A stretch of 64,000 bases of DNA from Thalassomonas sp. M1454 (GCF_007097525.1 NZ_VKDD01000002.1:775993-839992); one strand, 5' to 3'. Positions 36,461 to 45,599 are shown, numbered from the stretch's first letter. The notes: a model not told the origin generated them from the letters alone. Translations and numbers: made by a program.

Positions 36461-36656
36461 TAAATTCCTTTTAATACAGCTTGAGATGCAAACTTGGATA
36501 AGTTGTTTGAATGCATAAAGATAGTAAATTAAGTCTAATACTAATTTAAGACAATGCAACACACCTTGATAACAAGGTGTAACAATATCTTTCAATTTTA
36601 TTTTAGGCAGAGTAAATTACCGTGTCTTTTAAAAAATAACAATTCATGTGGATTTT

Positions 36657-38291
36657 ATGAAAATTAAAACTTACAACAAGCTATTAGCACTGCTTTTAGG
36701 CTCTAGTGTGACACTAACAGCTGCAAGTGCTCAAACGTTTGATCAAGCGTATCAAGCAATTTCTGCAAAGAAACTACACCAACATGTAAAAGTGTTAGCC
36801 TCAGATGATTTTGGCGGTCGCCTGCCAACAACTGAAGGTGAAAAGAAAACGTTAGATTATCTGACCAAAGAATTCAAAAACATCGGTTTTAAGCCAGGTA
36901 ACAATGGAAGCTTCTTACAAGCGGTTGAACTTTCAGAGATCACAGCTAGTGCCGATATGGAGCTAACAATTGAAGGTAATGGCAAAACTGATACGCTCGA
37001 GTACTTAACTGAAATGGTACTTGGTACTTCAAGAGTAAGTACATCAGAAACGATTAAAGATTCTGATATCGTCTTTGTTGGGTACGGTATTAACGCACCA
37101 GAATATAACTGGAATGACTATAAAGGTCTTGATGTTAAAGGCAAAACTGTGGTGATGCTGGTAAACGATCCAGGTTTTGCTACGCAAGATCCTAATTTGT
37201 TTACTGGTAGCGCCATGACTTATTACGGTCGTTGGACATACAAATATGAAGAAGCAAGCCGTCAAGGTGCAGCTGCGGCAATTATCATTCACGAAGATGC
37301 TCCGGCATCATACGGTTGGTCTGTTGTTAAAAATGGTTGGGGCGGTCCGCAATACAAACTGTATCAAGCAGATGGTAATAAACAACGCGTAAATATTGAA
37401 GGCTGGTTAACTCTTAGCAGTGCTAAGGCAATGTTTGCTCAAGCAGGTTTAGACTTTGCCACATACAAAACAAAGGCAAAGCAAGGCCCTGTTAATAAAG
37501 AATTAGGCTTAACTGCATCGGCTACGGTAAAGAGCACAATCAAGCGTTCTACTTCATATAACTTTGTTGCAACTCTACCAGGTAGTAAAGTTGCTGATGA
37601 ACATATCCTGTTAACAGGTCATTGGGATCATATGGGTACTGACGACTCTTTAGAAGGTGACAAGGTATATAATGGTGCACACGATAATGCTACGGGTATT
37701 GCCGGCATCATTGAAATTGCCACAGCCTTTGCAAGCCTTGATAAGAAACCACAACGCTCTATAACAGTTGTTGCTACTACAGCAGAAGAGCAAGGTTTAT
37801 TAGGGTCGAAATACTATGCTGAGCACCCTTCTTTCCCTCTTGATAAAACGGTTGCGGTATTAAACCTAGATTCATTAAATATTCTTGGTCAAACCTCAGA
37901 TTTAATTGTTAAAGGTAAAGGTAAGTCTGAAATTGAAGATTACTTAAAAGTGGCCGCTAAAAAACAAAAACGTATGTTAGTACCAGAATCAAATCCTGCT
38001 GCCGGTAGCTACTACCGCTCAGATCATTTCAACTTTGCTTTAGTTGGCGTACCCGCCCTATATGCAGGTAGCGGTAATGAACCAATCAATGATGAAGTTG
38101 CAGCATACCGTGCAGCAACTTTACCTAAAATGAAGCGTTGTTATCACCAGTTATGTGATGAATACAATCCGGATTGGAATTTTGCTGGCGCGGTAGAAGA
38201 TTTACAAGCAACCTTCGATACAATGTATCAAATTGCTAACTCTACTGATTGGCCAAAGTGGTCAAAAACTAGCGAATTCCAACGTAAATAA
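36657..38291 (+). CDS. M28 family zinc aminopeptidase, secreted
   Basis: 544 aa from the ATG at 36657; a GTG at 36648 is possible. A signal peptide (LLALLLGSSVTLTAASA) leads into a short helical region, a PA-domain-like insert (about 110-270, KGKTVVMLVNDPGF) and the M28 peptidase core. Metal and catalytic motifs are present: LLTGHWDHMG, YNGAHDNATGIAGIIE, TTAEEQGLLGSKY, NLDSLN and YRSDHFNF. It should cleave N-terminal residues from peptides in the periplasm or outside. It stands alone, downstream of a divergent ABC operon. Confidence 0.93.
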   Translation: MKIKTYNKLLALLLGSSVTLTAASAQTFDQAYQAISAKKLHQHVKVLASDDFGGRLPTTEGEKKTLDYLTKEFKNIGFKPGNNGSFLQAVELSEITASADMELTIEGNGKTDTLEYLTEMVLGTSRVSTSETIKDSDIVFVGYGINAPEYNWNDYKGLDVKGKTVVMLVNDPGFATQDPNLFTGSAMTYYGRWTYKYEEASRQGAAAAIIIHEDAPASYGWSVVKNGWGGPQYKLYQADGNKQRVNIEGWLTLSSAKAMFAQAGLDFATYKTKAKQGPVNKELGLTASATVKSTIKRSTSYNFVATLPGSKVADEHILLTGHWDHMGTDDSLEGDKVYNGAHDNATGIAGIIEIATAFASLDKKPQRSITVVATTAEEQGLLGSKYYAEHPSFPLDKTVAVLNLDSLNILGQTSDLIVKGKGKSEIEDYLKVAAKKQKRMLVPESNPAAGSYYRSDHFNFALVGVPALYAGSGNEPINDEVAAYRAATLPKMKRCYHQLCDEYNPDWNFAGAVEDLQATFDTMYQIANSTDWPKWSKTSEFQRK

Positions 38292-38297
38292 AAGGCT

Positions 38298-38562
38298 ATA
38301 CCAATTTAATTAAATTTATTCCCACCTCAGAGCTTTGTTATAGGTTCAATAACAAGCAAAATTTATTTAGATATAGTTATTCTATATTAAATGAATTTCG
38401 TGAAGTTATTGGGCCTAGAACATGCTCCCAAGGGTGAGTTTAAAAGGCTTCTATACTGCGTTATCGATTTTGACAATGGAACAACCATTCTCTGCAATCG
38501 ATGCCTTGTCTACAAACCTTTTAATTCTCACTGAGTGGGAAATTAATTAATAAAACTGGTAT
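38298..38562. mobile_element. MITE-like non-autonomous element of about 265 bp
   Basis: The ends form an imperfect terminal inverted repeat of about 35 bp (ATACCAATTT... against ...AAACTGGTAT, including TCCCAC-CTCAG / CTGAGTGGGA). Inside are two small hairpins (about 38332-38354 and 38362-38400) and a long imperfect hairpin (about 38430-38535) whose tip is AATGGAACAACCATT. It holds no reading frame. The arrangement is that of a miniature inverted-repeat element or a folded non-coding unit. It lies just after the M28 peptidase gene. Confidence 0.7.
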
Positions 38563-38606
38563 TAATACCCCTTTATTATTGGTAATAACAAAAAATTTGA
38601 ATAAAT

Positions 38607-38657
38607 AGTCTAATTTTTGCTTTTTAGCTATTGATTTTTTATAGCAAATATTAGACT
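38607..38657 (+). other. Imperfect 15-bp inverted repeat in the asnB leader region
   Basis: AGTCTAATTTTTGCT and AGCAAATATTAGACT pair at 14 of 15 positions across a 21-nt loop. A strong terminator hairpin follows 4 bp later. Together they could be a leader structure of asnB or simply intergenic debris. Confidence 0.55.
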
Positions 38658-38660
38658 CTC

Positions 38661-38700
38661 AAGGTGGACTTGTAATTTTATTACATATCCACCTTTTTTT
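38661..38700 (+). terminator. Strong intrinsic terminator (or attenuator) 112 bp before asnB
   Basis: Stem AAGGTGGA / TCCACCTT continues into an inner TGTAAT / ATTACA helix with a 3-nt loop, followed by seven T. No gene ends nearby except the peptidase 370 bp upstream, separated by the MITE-like element. It is therefore either the peptidase's displaced terminator or an asnB attenuator. Confidence 0.85.
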
Positions 38701-38811
38701 GTTCAAATTATAAGCATTACCACGCATTTCCTTTTCTGAAGTTTGCTTTGTATTGTTATTAATTTTTACTGATTTCGATTTTGATTAATAATGAAGTGAG
38801 GTAACACAATT

Positions 38812-40476
38812 ATGTGTTCAATTTTTTGTATCCTAGACATCAAATCTGATGCTAGCGCACTACGAGGGCAAGCTATCGAGCTTTCTCGTTTATTACGACA
38901 CCGTGGACCAGATTGGTCTGGAGTTTATTCTAATGACAATGCCATTCTCGTTCACGAGCGTTTAGCAATTGTTGACACTGAAAATGGCGCACAACCTCTT
39001 TACAATCAAAATCGAAATCACGTGCTCGCTGTTAATGGTGAAATATACAATCACAAACAACTCGAAAGTAACTTGAATGTAGACTACACCTTCCAAACTA
39101 AATCTGATTGTGAAGTTATTCTGCCTCTTTATGAAGAATTTGGTGTTAACTTTGTTGATAAGCTTAAAGGCATGTTCGCGTTTGTTGTTTATAACGAAAC
39201 CGACAACAGCTATTTAGTTGCGCGTGATCACATTGGTATTATCCCGTTATATATGGGCCACGATGAGCACGGAAACTTCTATGTAGCATCTGAAATGAAA
39301 GCCCTTATGCCTATTTGTAAAACTGTAAGCGAGTTTCCTCCTGGGCATATGCTAGATAGCAAGGTTGGTGAGATTCAGCCTTACTACCAACGCGATTGGA
39401 CTGATTATGACAACATTAAAGATAACAGCACCAGCATTCCAGAGTTACGTGAAGCGTTAGAAGAGTCTGTTAAGTCGCACTTAATGACCGATGTGCCTTA
39501 CGGCGTATTACTTTCTGGCGGATTAGATTCATCTTTAATTTCATCAATCACACAAAAGTTTTCCGCGCGCCGTGTTGAAGAAAATGATTTATCAGAAGCT
39601 TGGTGGCCAAAAGTCCACTCATTTGCGTGTGGTTTAAAAGGCTCCCCTGATTTAGCTGCCGCGCAAAAAGTTGCAGACTCAATCGGTACCATTCACCACA
39701 GCATTGAATTTACCGTTCAAGACGGTATTGATGCGTTAAAAGAAGTGATTTACCACATTGAAACTTATGATGTGACCACCATTCGTGCATCTACGCCAAT
39801 GTATTTAATGGCTCGTAAAATTAAAGCTATGGGCATTAAAATGGTATTAAGTGGTGAAGGCGCTGATGAAATATTCGGAGGCTACTTATACTTCCACAAA
39901 GCACCAAACTCAAAAGAGTTCCACGAAGAGTTAGTTCGTAAACTTGATAAACTGCACATGTTTGACTGTTTACGTGCCAATAAATCAATGTCTGCTTGGG
40001 GTATTGAAGCTCGTGTACCATTTTTAGACAAAGACTTCATGGACGTTGCCATGCGCATCAATCCAGAAGATAAAATGTGTAAAGACGGTAAGATTGAAAA
40101 ACACGTGCTACGTGAATCATTCGAAGGTTACTTACCTGAAGAAATATTATGGCGTCAAAAAGAGCAGTTCTCTGACGGTGTTGGTTACTCTTGGATTGAT
40201 AGCTTAAAAGAGCTTGTTGAAACAGAAGTTACTGATCAACAACTTGCTAACGCTGAGTTTAAGTTCCCGCATAACACGCCAGACACTAAGGAAGCTTACT
40301 TCTACCGTACAATTTTTGAAGAGAAATTCCCGCTAGCATCAGCAGCGCAATGTATTCCAGGTGGTAAATCGGTAGCATGTTCTACTGAAGCAGCTCTGGC
40401 ATGGGATGAGTCATTTAAAAACATGGCCGATCCATCTGGCCGAGCGGTAATGTCGGTACATAACGAAAGTTACTAA
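38812..40476 (+). CDS. asnB: Asparagine synthetase B (glutamine-hydrolysing)
   Basis: 554 aa, exactly the E. coli AsnB length. The mature N-terminal cysteine (MCSIFCILD) is the glutaminase nucleophile, followed by RHRGPDWSGVY and VNGEIYNH. The synthetase domain has the PP-loop SGGLDSSL and GEGADEIFGGYLYF. It makes asparagine from aspartate, ATP and glutamine in the cytoplasm. It is a single-gene unit with a hairpin-rich 5' region and ends at a repeat-terminator-repeat cluster. Confidence 0.98.
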   Translation: MCSIFCILDIKSDASALRGQAIELSRLLRHRGPDWSGVYSNDNAILVHERLAIVDTENGAQPLYNQNRNHVLAVNGEIYNHKQLESNLNVDYTFQTKSDCEVILPLYEEFGVNFVDKLKGMFAFVVYNETDNSYLVARDHIGIIPLYMGHDEHGNFYVASEMKALMPICKTVSEFPPGHMLDSKVGEIQPYYQRDWTDYDNIKDNSTSIPELREALEESVKSHLMTDVPYGVLLSGGLDSSLISSITQKFSARRVEENDLSEAWWPKVHSFACGLKGSPDLAAAQKVADSIGTIHHSIEFTVQDGIDALKEVIYHIETYDVTTIRASTPMYLMARKIKAMGIKMVLSGEGADEIFGGYLYFHKAPNSKEFHEELVRKLDKLHMFDCLRANKSMSAWGIEARVPFLDKDFMDVAMRINPEDKMCKDGKIEKHVLRESFEGYLPEEILWRQKEQFSDGVGYSWIDSLKELVETEVTDQQLANAEFKFPHNTPDTKEAYFYRTIFEEKFPLASAAQCIPGGKSVACSTEAALAWDESFKNMADPSGRAVMSVHNESY

Positions 40477-40488
40477 CAACACTCTATA

Positions 40489-40509
40489 TCAAGGTGTCAG
40501 ACACCTTGA
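40489..40509. repeat. Palindromic repeat TCAAGGTGTC-A-GACACCTTGA
   Basis: 21-bp palindrome with a one-base centre, sharing the TCAAGGTGTCAGA core with the element at 30369. It sits 12 bp after the asnB stop. Confidence 0.8.
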
Positions 40510-40519
40510 ACCAAAAACT

Positions 40520-40550
40520 AAAAAGGGATAACGAAAGTTATCCCTTTTTT
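40520..40550. terminator. Terminator between asnB and roxA
   Basis: 13-bp perfect stem AAAAAGGGATAAC / GTTATCCCTTTTT with a GAAA loop and T6 tail, working for asnB and, through the A-run, for roxA on the other strand. Confidence 0.93.
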
Positions 40551-40560
40551 AATAAATTAA

Positions 40561-40587
40561 ATATCAAGGTGTCTGACACCATGATAT
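40561..40587. repeat. Second palindromic repeat of the AAGGTGTC family
   Basis: ATATCAAGGTGTC / GACACCATGATAT around a T centre, with one mismatch (CAAGG against CATGG). With the copy at 40489 it brackets the terminator, and it touches the last bases before the roxA stop codon. Confidence 0.75.
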
Positions 40588-40590
40588 TTA

Positions 40591-41736
40591 TTATTCCGAG
40601 AAGTACCAGTAACCGGCGTCAAGCAGTTCGCCAACTAAATCGATAAACTCTTCGTTGTGTACAAATTCAGAGATCATTTCTGGTGTCACGGTTACGTTGT
40701 CGCATAGCAATTTAACCGCTTCAACAATTTCTTCATCAACTTGCTGTTCGTCACCGTTTAAGTAGAACACTCCTGAGTCGATTGAGTCAGTAAAGTAAAA
40801 AGCTCGTAAACCGCCCAAACGCATTAAATTATTGGTTTGTAATATTTCACTAATTTGAGCATTAGATAACTGTTCTTCAGCTGGAATTAAATCTAATTCA
40901 TGCTTTGCTTGGCTTAAAAAGCTTCCTGCAAATTGACGAATAATATCGTCGTTATCTAACAGTTTTTGTAATTGATTTTTTATTAACGCAAAGTCACTCG
41001 AATTAATAGCACCGCTGTTACTCGATACTAAACGCTGTGGATCTTCAATTAACTCACCACCAAGTTCTTTATCAATTAAATGATCAGCTAAGCCACTTAT
41101 TAAATTAGAGGTCGAATTGGTTCTAAAGCCAACAGAGAAACTTAACGATGCTTCAATTGTTACGCCATCATGAGGGAATCCTGGAGGTATATATAAGATA
41201 TCACCTGGTAGTAATTCAGTATCAATAATTGCTTCAAATTGCTCACAATGCAATAAGGCATCGTGGGCAGCAAATTCTACATGCTCACCTTTATCACCTA
41301 CTCGCCAGTTACGCTTACCTGTACCTTGGCATATAAATACATCGTATAAATCAATATGAGGGCCAACTCCGCCCTCAGGTGTAGCAAAACTTACCATTAA
41401 GTCGTCAAGGCGCCAGTTAGGAATAAAGCGAAATGGCTCTATCATTTTAGCGGCATCTTCTGACCAGTTATCAAGTGCTTGTACGATTAAAGACCAACCT
41501 TTATCACCAAGGCGCTCGAATGAATCAAACGGACCAAATTCCGCCTGCCAATCATCTCCATCACGATAAACTAAACGAGACTCAACCTCTTCCATTCCTG
41601 CTAAACCGGCAATTTCGTTAGCATCAATTGGCGCAACAAAATTCTTAAAGCCTTGGCGAATAACAACAGGCTTTTGTTGCCAGTATTCACGTAGGAATGT
41701 TTCTTGGTCAAATTCGGTTAAATTTAATTCGTACAT
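40591..41736 (-). CDS. roxA: Ribosomal protein uL16 arginine hydroxylase (JmjC/cupin)
   Basis: 381 aa, near E. coli RoxA/YcfD (373 aa). The N-terminal FLREYWQQKPVVIRQGF and the JmjC core GGVGPHIDLYDVFICQGTGKRNWRVG (HxD iron ligands) are present. PPGFPHDGVTIEASLSFSVGFR supplies the distal iron histidine. This is an Fe(II)/2-oxoglutarate oxygenase that hydroxylates an arginine of ribosomal protein L16; it needs O2. It is a single-gene unit, convergent with asnB. Confidence 0.94.
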   Translation of the reverse strand: MYELNLTEFDQETFLREYWQQKPVVIRQGFKNFVAPIDANEIAGLAGMEEVESRLVYRDGDDWQAEFGPFDSFERLGDKGWSLIVQALDNWSEDAAKMIEPFRFIPNWRLDDLMVSFATPEGGVGPHIDLYDVFICQGTGKRNWRVGDKGEHVEFAAHDALLHCEQFEAIIDTELLPGDILYIPPGFPHDGVTIEASLSFSVGFRTNSTSNLISGLADHLIDKELGGELIEDPQRLVSSNSGAINSSDFALIKNQLQKLLDNDDIIRQFAGSFLSQAKHELDLIPAEEQLSNAQISEILQTNNLMRLGGLRAFYFTDSIDSGVFYLNGDEQQVDEEIVEAVKLLCDNVTVTPEMISEFVHNEEFIDLVGELLDAGYWYFSE

Positions 41737-41795
41737 AAGATCTCAACATCAGGATGTAATTGGTTATAAACTATTGGAATATATAGAATGTATTT

Positions 41796-41830
41796 AAACA
41801 AAAAAGTCGTCTAGAGAGTAGACGACTTTT
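41796..41830 (-). terminator. Terminator of the TackOD1-GT2-HlyD operon
   Basis: 12-bp stem AAAAGTCGTCTA / TAGACGACTTTT around a short loop, with TTTTTTG following on the minus strand, 49 bp after the HlyD stop. It also separates that operon from roxA. Confidence 0.92.
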
Positions 41831-41878
41831 GTTAGTGATTTGTTAACTACTGTGATTTACAAATATAGGGCCAATCAG

Positions 41879-42925
41879 TTAGTCCCTGCTTATATAGTGA
41901 AAACGTACATCTACTAGTAAGCCTTCAAATATGAATTCTGGAGCATCTGTAATATCTAAAGTTACTTTTAACGCTGACTTATTACCATCAAACGGACCTG
42001 CTAAAATTGACGGCATTTTTTGTGACATCTGTGTTGGTCTATTAACCGTACCAATATATTCATCTCCATTAGGTAATGTTATGGTTGCACTTTGACCTAT
42101 TTGTGCAAAATCCATGCGCTCTGGAGCTAGGTAAACATTAATTACTGGTTCAGCCAAATTTGATATAGAAATAAGTGAGTTACCATTTAAAATATGCTCG
42201 CCTTCAATAGCCATAACATCATTTACAACAGCTGCTTTTGGCGCTCGTATTGAAAGTAAATCACGTTTTACTTTTGCTTCAGATAAAGCCAGTTCAAGTT
42301 CAAGTAAAGTATTCGCTAGCTGGCCATTTTTATGAGCAGCTAATACTGTTTCACGTTCAATTAGCGCTTCTTGATACTTAGTTTCAGCAAGTACTGAATT
42401 TTGTTCAATTGCTAACCTATCATTAAGTGGCAGCATCCCCTGCTTGTTGTATTCACTAAACTCAGTATTAATACTTTCTTGTGCAGACTTAGCATTTTTA
42501 TAGGTAGCAATTTGGCGTAAATGCAGGGAATCTAAGGTTTTATAACCTTCGTTATAATAAGTTTTAAACTTATTATATTTGCTAGTTAAAATGGCGATTT
42601 CTTTTTCTATTTCAGGAGACGATAGCTTTATTAAAACCTGCCCCTGCTCAACCTTATCTCCACCTTTAACCAAAACCTTTTCAACAAAAGAGTTTTGTGA
42701 TGCATCAAGCGTAATCGGCTCTGTGGTAAGAATACCTGCAGCTGTAACAAGCACTTTATCGTTAAGCATATACCATGAAAAGATAACTAATGGCGATAAA
42801 ATCAGTGCCAAAAGCAGGTACCAACGCATTTTAAAAGCAATACGCTTTGCCGGTGCGTAAAATATGCTAAACCCATCATTTTGGGTTGGGTTTTTCTGTT
42901 TTTCAGTTTTAAATGTAATTTTCAT
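41879..42925 (-). CDS. HlyD-family periplasmic adaptor of the polysaccharide-synthase operon
   Basis: 348 aa. A cytoplasmic tail of about 33 residues and one transmembrane helix (about 34-53) precede a lipoyl-type half (about 75-110, VEKVLVKGGDKVEQGQVLIKL). A coiled-coil hairpin (about 110-220), the second lipoyl half (about 225-262) and a beta-barrel end follow. It resembles the periplasmic part of Alg44-like or HlyD adaptors but has no PilZ domain. The ATG overlaps the glycosyltransferase stop (TAATG), so the two are coupled; it probably guides the polymer through the periplasm. Confidence 0.9.
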   Translation of the reverse strand: MKITFKTEKQKNPTQNDGFSIFYAPAKRIAFKMRWYLLLALILSPLVIFSWYMLNDKVLVTAAGILTTEPITLDASQNSFVEKVLVKGGDKVEQGQVLIKLSSPEIEKEIAILTSKYNKFKTYYNEGYKTLDSLHLRQIATYKNAKSAQESINTEFSEYNKQGMLPLNDRLAIEQNSVLAETKYQEALIERETVLAAHKNGQLANTLLELELALSEAKVKRDLLSIRAPKAAVVNDVMAIEGEHILNGNSLISISNLAEPVINVYLAPERMDFAQIGQSATITLPNGDEYIGTVNRPTQMSQKMPSILAGPFDGNKSALKVTLDITDAPEFIFEGLLVDVRFHYISRD

Positions 42926-44247
42926 TAAAATTTATTACCTTTTTTCAATACCCACCACGGGGCCATATTACTTTCTTCATGACCACGTCTAAATACTTCA
43001 TTTAGAATTGCTATCGCTGAAAATACTCGAATGATTAATGTATAAATGGGAAACAACAATAACCACAGACTCATTTTTATATCTTGCTTAGGCCGCTCTG
43101 AAACGGTGACTAAAAAGAATAAATAATGAAATAAACTCATAAAATAATAAGCAAAATATTGTATTGCTAGCATGCCAATAAAAAACTCAACGTTATAAAC
43201 ACTTATTATCCAAATGTTAAAAAGCAGAACTAATAATGGCATTAATATATTTTGTAATATTCCATATACTAAGGTAAAAAAGTAACCTTTTAAGCCCATA
43301 AGTTTCGGACTAAACGCATAGGGGTGCTTGCGTAAATACAAAAATAATAAATCACCATCCCAGCGCATGCGTTGCCAAAAGAGTTCTTTCCAAGTAACAG
43401 GGGCATCTGTGTGGCCTATTGCTTTCGTTGCAAAAGGAATTCGTATATTTGGGTGTCTTCCCATGTATTGCTTAATACGAACAGTTAAATCTAAATCTTC
43501 AGCGGTGTGTGTATCCCAACCACCAATTTGAATTAAAAATTTACGTCTAAATGCACCAAAGGCGCCGGAAACATTATTAATTAAATTCCATTCTGCAAGT
43601 CCTGTTTTACCGCCCTGCATAGAAATCATGTACTCTAAACCTTGCATCCTAGTAACAAAGCTTTTTTTAATATTCCTTACCCTTAACGAGCCACCAACAG
43701 CCGGAACATTTGGATCTTCAAACTCTTTTACGATTTCGTAAACCATATTGTTATCAAATGAAGTGTCACCATCGACATTTATAACAATCTCCCCTTTCGA
43801 GGCATATAAACCAGCATTTAGAGTGCTTACCCGACCACCTCGTTGCCATTTAGGTAATAAATCTATGCGTCTATTGTGATAGCGCTTGGCTAGAGGAAGG
43901 CAATCTAGAGCTGCTTGATAAGTATCAGCATTTTGTTTAGCACCATCAATCACTGGAATAATTTGAATCTTTCCAGGATAAATTTGCTCGCATAAAGTTA
44001 AAATAGTGTCTTTAATTGCTTCACCCTCACCGTAACAGGTAATTATGCAACTAACACTTGGGCTAATTGTTAACGGATCACGAAGCTTAGCTCGTATATA
44101 CCAAAAGACCATGCCACTCAATACGGTAAAACTCAGAGGTAACTCAACCACTATCAGCATAGGAACTAAGACAAAGAGCACTTCAGAGTTACTACTTATT
44201 AATGCGATTGAAGCTCTAATAAATTGCTCTATATAATTAAATTCCAC
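42925..44247 (-). CDS. Processive family 2 glycosyltransferase (membrane polysaccharide synthase)
   Basis: 440 aa from a GTG start overlapping the upstream stop. An N-terminal membrane region (about 8-52) is followed by a GT2 catalytic domain with VSCIITCYGEGEAI, the DxD-type motif VDGDTSFD, the acceptor motif EDLDLTVR and QRMRW (the QxxRW motif of processive synthases). Four or so C-terminal helices follow. The plan is that of PgaC, hyaluronan or cellulose-like synthases. The sugar is unknown. It is placed between a TackOD1 protein and an HlyD adaptor. Confidence 0.93.
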   Translation of the reverse strand: MEFNYIEQFIRASIALISSNSEVLFVLVPMLIVVELPLSFTVLSGMVFWYIRAKLRDPLTISPSVSCIITCYGEGEAIKDTILTLCEQIYPGKIQIIPVIDGAKQNADTYQAALDCLPLAKRYHNRRIDLLPKWQRGGRVSTLNAGLYASKGEIVINVDGDTSFDNNMVYEIVKEFEDPNVPAVGGSLRVRNIKKSFVTRMQGLEYMISMQGGKTGLAEWNLINNVSGAFGAFRRKFLIQIGGWDTHTAEDLDLTVRIKQYMGRHPNIRIPFATKAIGHTDAPVTWKELFWQRMRWDGDLLFLYLRKHPYAFSPKLMGLKGYFFTLVYGILQNILMPLLVLLFNIWIISVYNVEFFIGMLAIQYFAYYFMSLFHYLFFLVTVSERPKQDIKMSLWLLLFPIYTLIIRVFSAIAILNEVFRRGHEESNMAPWWVLKKGNKF

Positions 44248-45599
44248 TAGTCATTTAACTCTATAGAACATTGTGAAAGCCAAAGCTCTGCATCATTAGA
44301 CAGGCTATGTTCAGGTAATAGTTTTAAAGACACTCTCAAATCTAATGGGTTGTCAGCTTGCTCTTGTGAGATAGTTTCAAATTTACCTTCAATAATTTTT
44401 ACGCCATCTTCACTAACATTAGGTAATAGAAAGTATAAAGTGTCATCACTATACTGGCAGAACACATCCGTAGTACGCAAAATACTACGTAAACGAGAGC
44501 TAAAGGCGTCTAACTGAGCAGTAAGAGATACTGTCGACATGCTTTGACTAAGCTCTATTAAGTTGACAAATTTAAGGCCCACAAAAAGGTGATGTTCAGT
44601 TTGGCGAACAGCCATTTTATTTAGCCAATTAGCCATCCAAGCAAAATGCTCTCGCGATACTGGCTCACCTAATGCTGTGGCTAATAGCTGTGGATCGCTA
44701 CCGGTTTTAACTTTAACAATACCATTATGGCCAATACCAAAACTAAAATATTCTTTCGATATTAAGTCATCAACCTGATTGTGATGGCCACAACTAAAAC
44801 ATTGTGCTTGTACATTTGCTTCAATAAATAAATTACTACAACTGTTACAGCGTTGATTCTCAATTGGGCGATCATAATCCGTACCTATATGGCGCAAAGT
44901 GTTTATACAGTTCGGACAAACCATTTCACCAGAACGTATAAATTCTTGTTGATCACCGACATGACCACAGGCAAAACAATGCAATGCTTGCTCAAGTTTT
45001 AAGTCGATTGAGCCACAATCGCCACAACTATCAACATAATTTAATAATGAAGAATTACACGAACTACATTGGCGAATACGATCGATTAAAACTTCTTGCG
45101 ATAAATTGCCACTTTTTACCATTCGGCTTAACCAGTACTCTTTACCTTGACCGTTATCCCATAGCTCTAAAAATGGGTACTGATAACTAACCCCTTGGTC
45201 TATAACTCTGCTTGGGCGCAAAGTACGAGTTTCTACTGCCCACAAATAGGCTAACAGCTTATTCTCAAGGTTATCATTACTGTCTAAACGGATTTCTTCT
45301 TGGCGTTGCAGCAATTTATTAATTTGAACATCAATGTTTGCCGGCACTAAACCATCAACCATAGCAAAATCTTCAAAATGACTATTAACGCTATAGACTA
45401 GTGAGGCAAAGTTTAAGGCATTACTGCGGATTTTATTGAGCCATTGTAAAAAGACAGACTCTTTTGAAACACTAATAATAATTGCGCTATAGCAGCTATC
45501 AAATACAAAACTTTCTGTAATAGCTGACACATTGATAACTTCATACTCTGAAGTTAATTGGTCTAAGTTATGTTCACCAATACATAATATTTTTGTCAT
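44247..45599 (-). CDS. TackOD1 zinc-ribbon protein with degenerate GGDEF-like domain
   Basis: 450 aa, cytoplasmic. Residues 1-100 look like a receiver fold without the phosphorylatable aspartate. Residues 110-290 form the TackOD1 region, with six CxxC pairs (178/181, 192/195, 208/211, 228/231, 251/254, 267/270) and the hallmark LRHIGTDYDRP. Residues 330-450 resemble a GGDEF domain, but the signature reads YSDDT, so cyclase activity is unlikely. It is probably a sensor or allosteric regulator of the coupled glycosyltransferase. Its stop overlaps the next start by one base. The family name is from memory of its motif. Confidence 0.85.
   Translation of the reverse strand: MTKILCIGEHNLDQLTSEYEVINVSAITESFVFDSCYSAIIISVSKESVFLQWLNKIRSNALNFASLVYSVNSHFEDFAMVDGLVPANIDVQINKLLQRQEEIRLDSNDNLENKLLAYLWAVETRTLRPSRVIDQGVSYQYPFLELWDNGQGKEYWLSRMVKSGNLSQEVLIDRIRQCSSCNSSLLNYVDSCGDCGSIDLKLEQALHCFACGHVGDQQEFIRSGEMVCPNCINTLRHIGTDYDRPIENQRCNSCSNLFIEANVQAQCFSCGHHNQVDDLISKEYFSFGIGHNGIVKVKTGSDPQLLATALGEPVSREHFAWMANWLNKMAVRQTEHHLFVGLKFVNLIELSQSMSTVSLTAQLDAFSSRLRSILRTTDVFCQYSDDTLYFLLPNVSEDGVKIIEGKFETISQEQADNPLDLRVSLKLLPEHSLSNDAELWLSQCSIELND

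Noticed and set aside
36461..36595. 45-residue extension of the ABC ATPase gene
   Set aside because: The ATG at 36460 has a good ribosome site and begins the standard ABC fold; the extension has no support.
38761..38800. FNR-like site upstream of asnB (TTGATTAATAATGA)
   Set aside because: Only one half-site matches and there is no reason to expect oxygen control of asnB.
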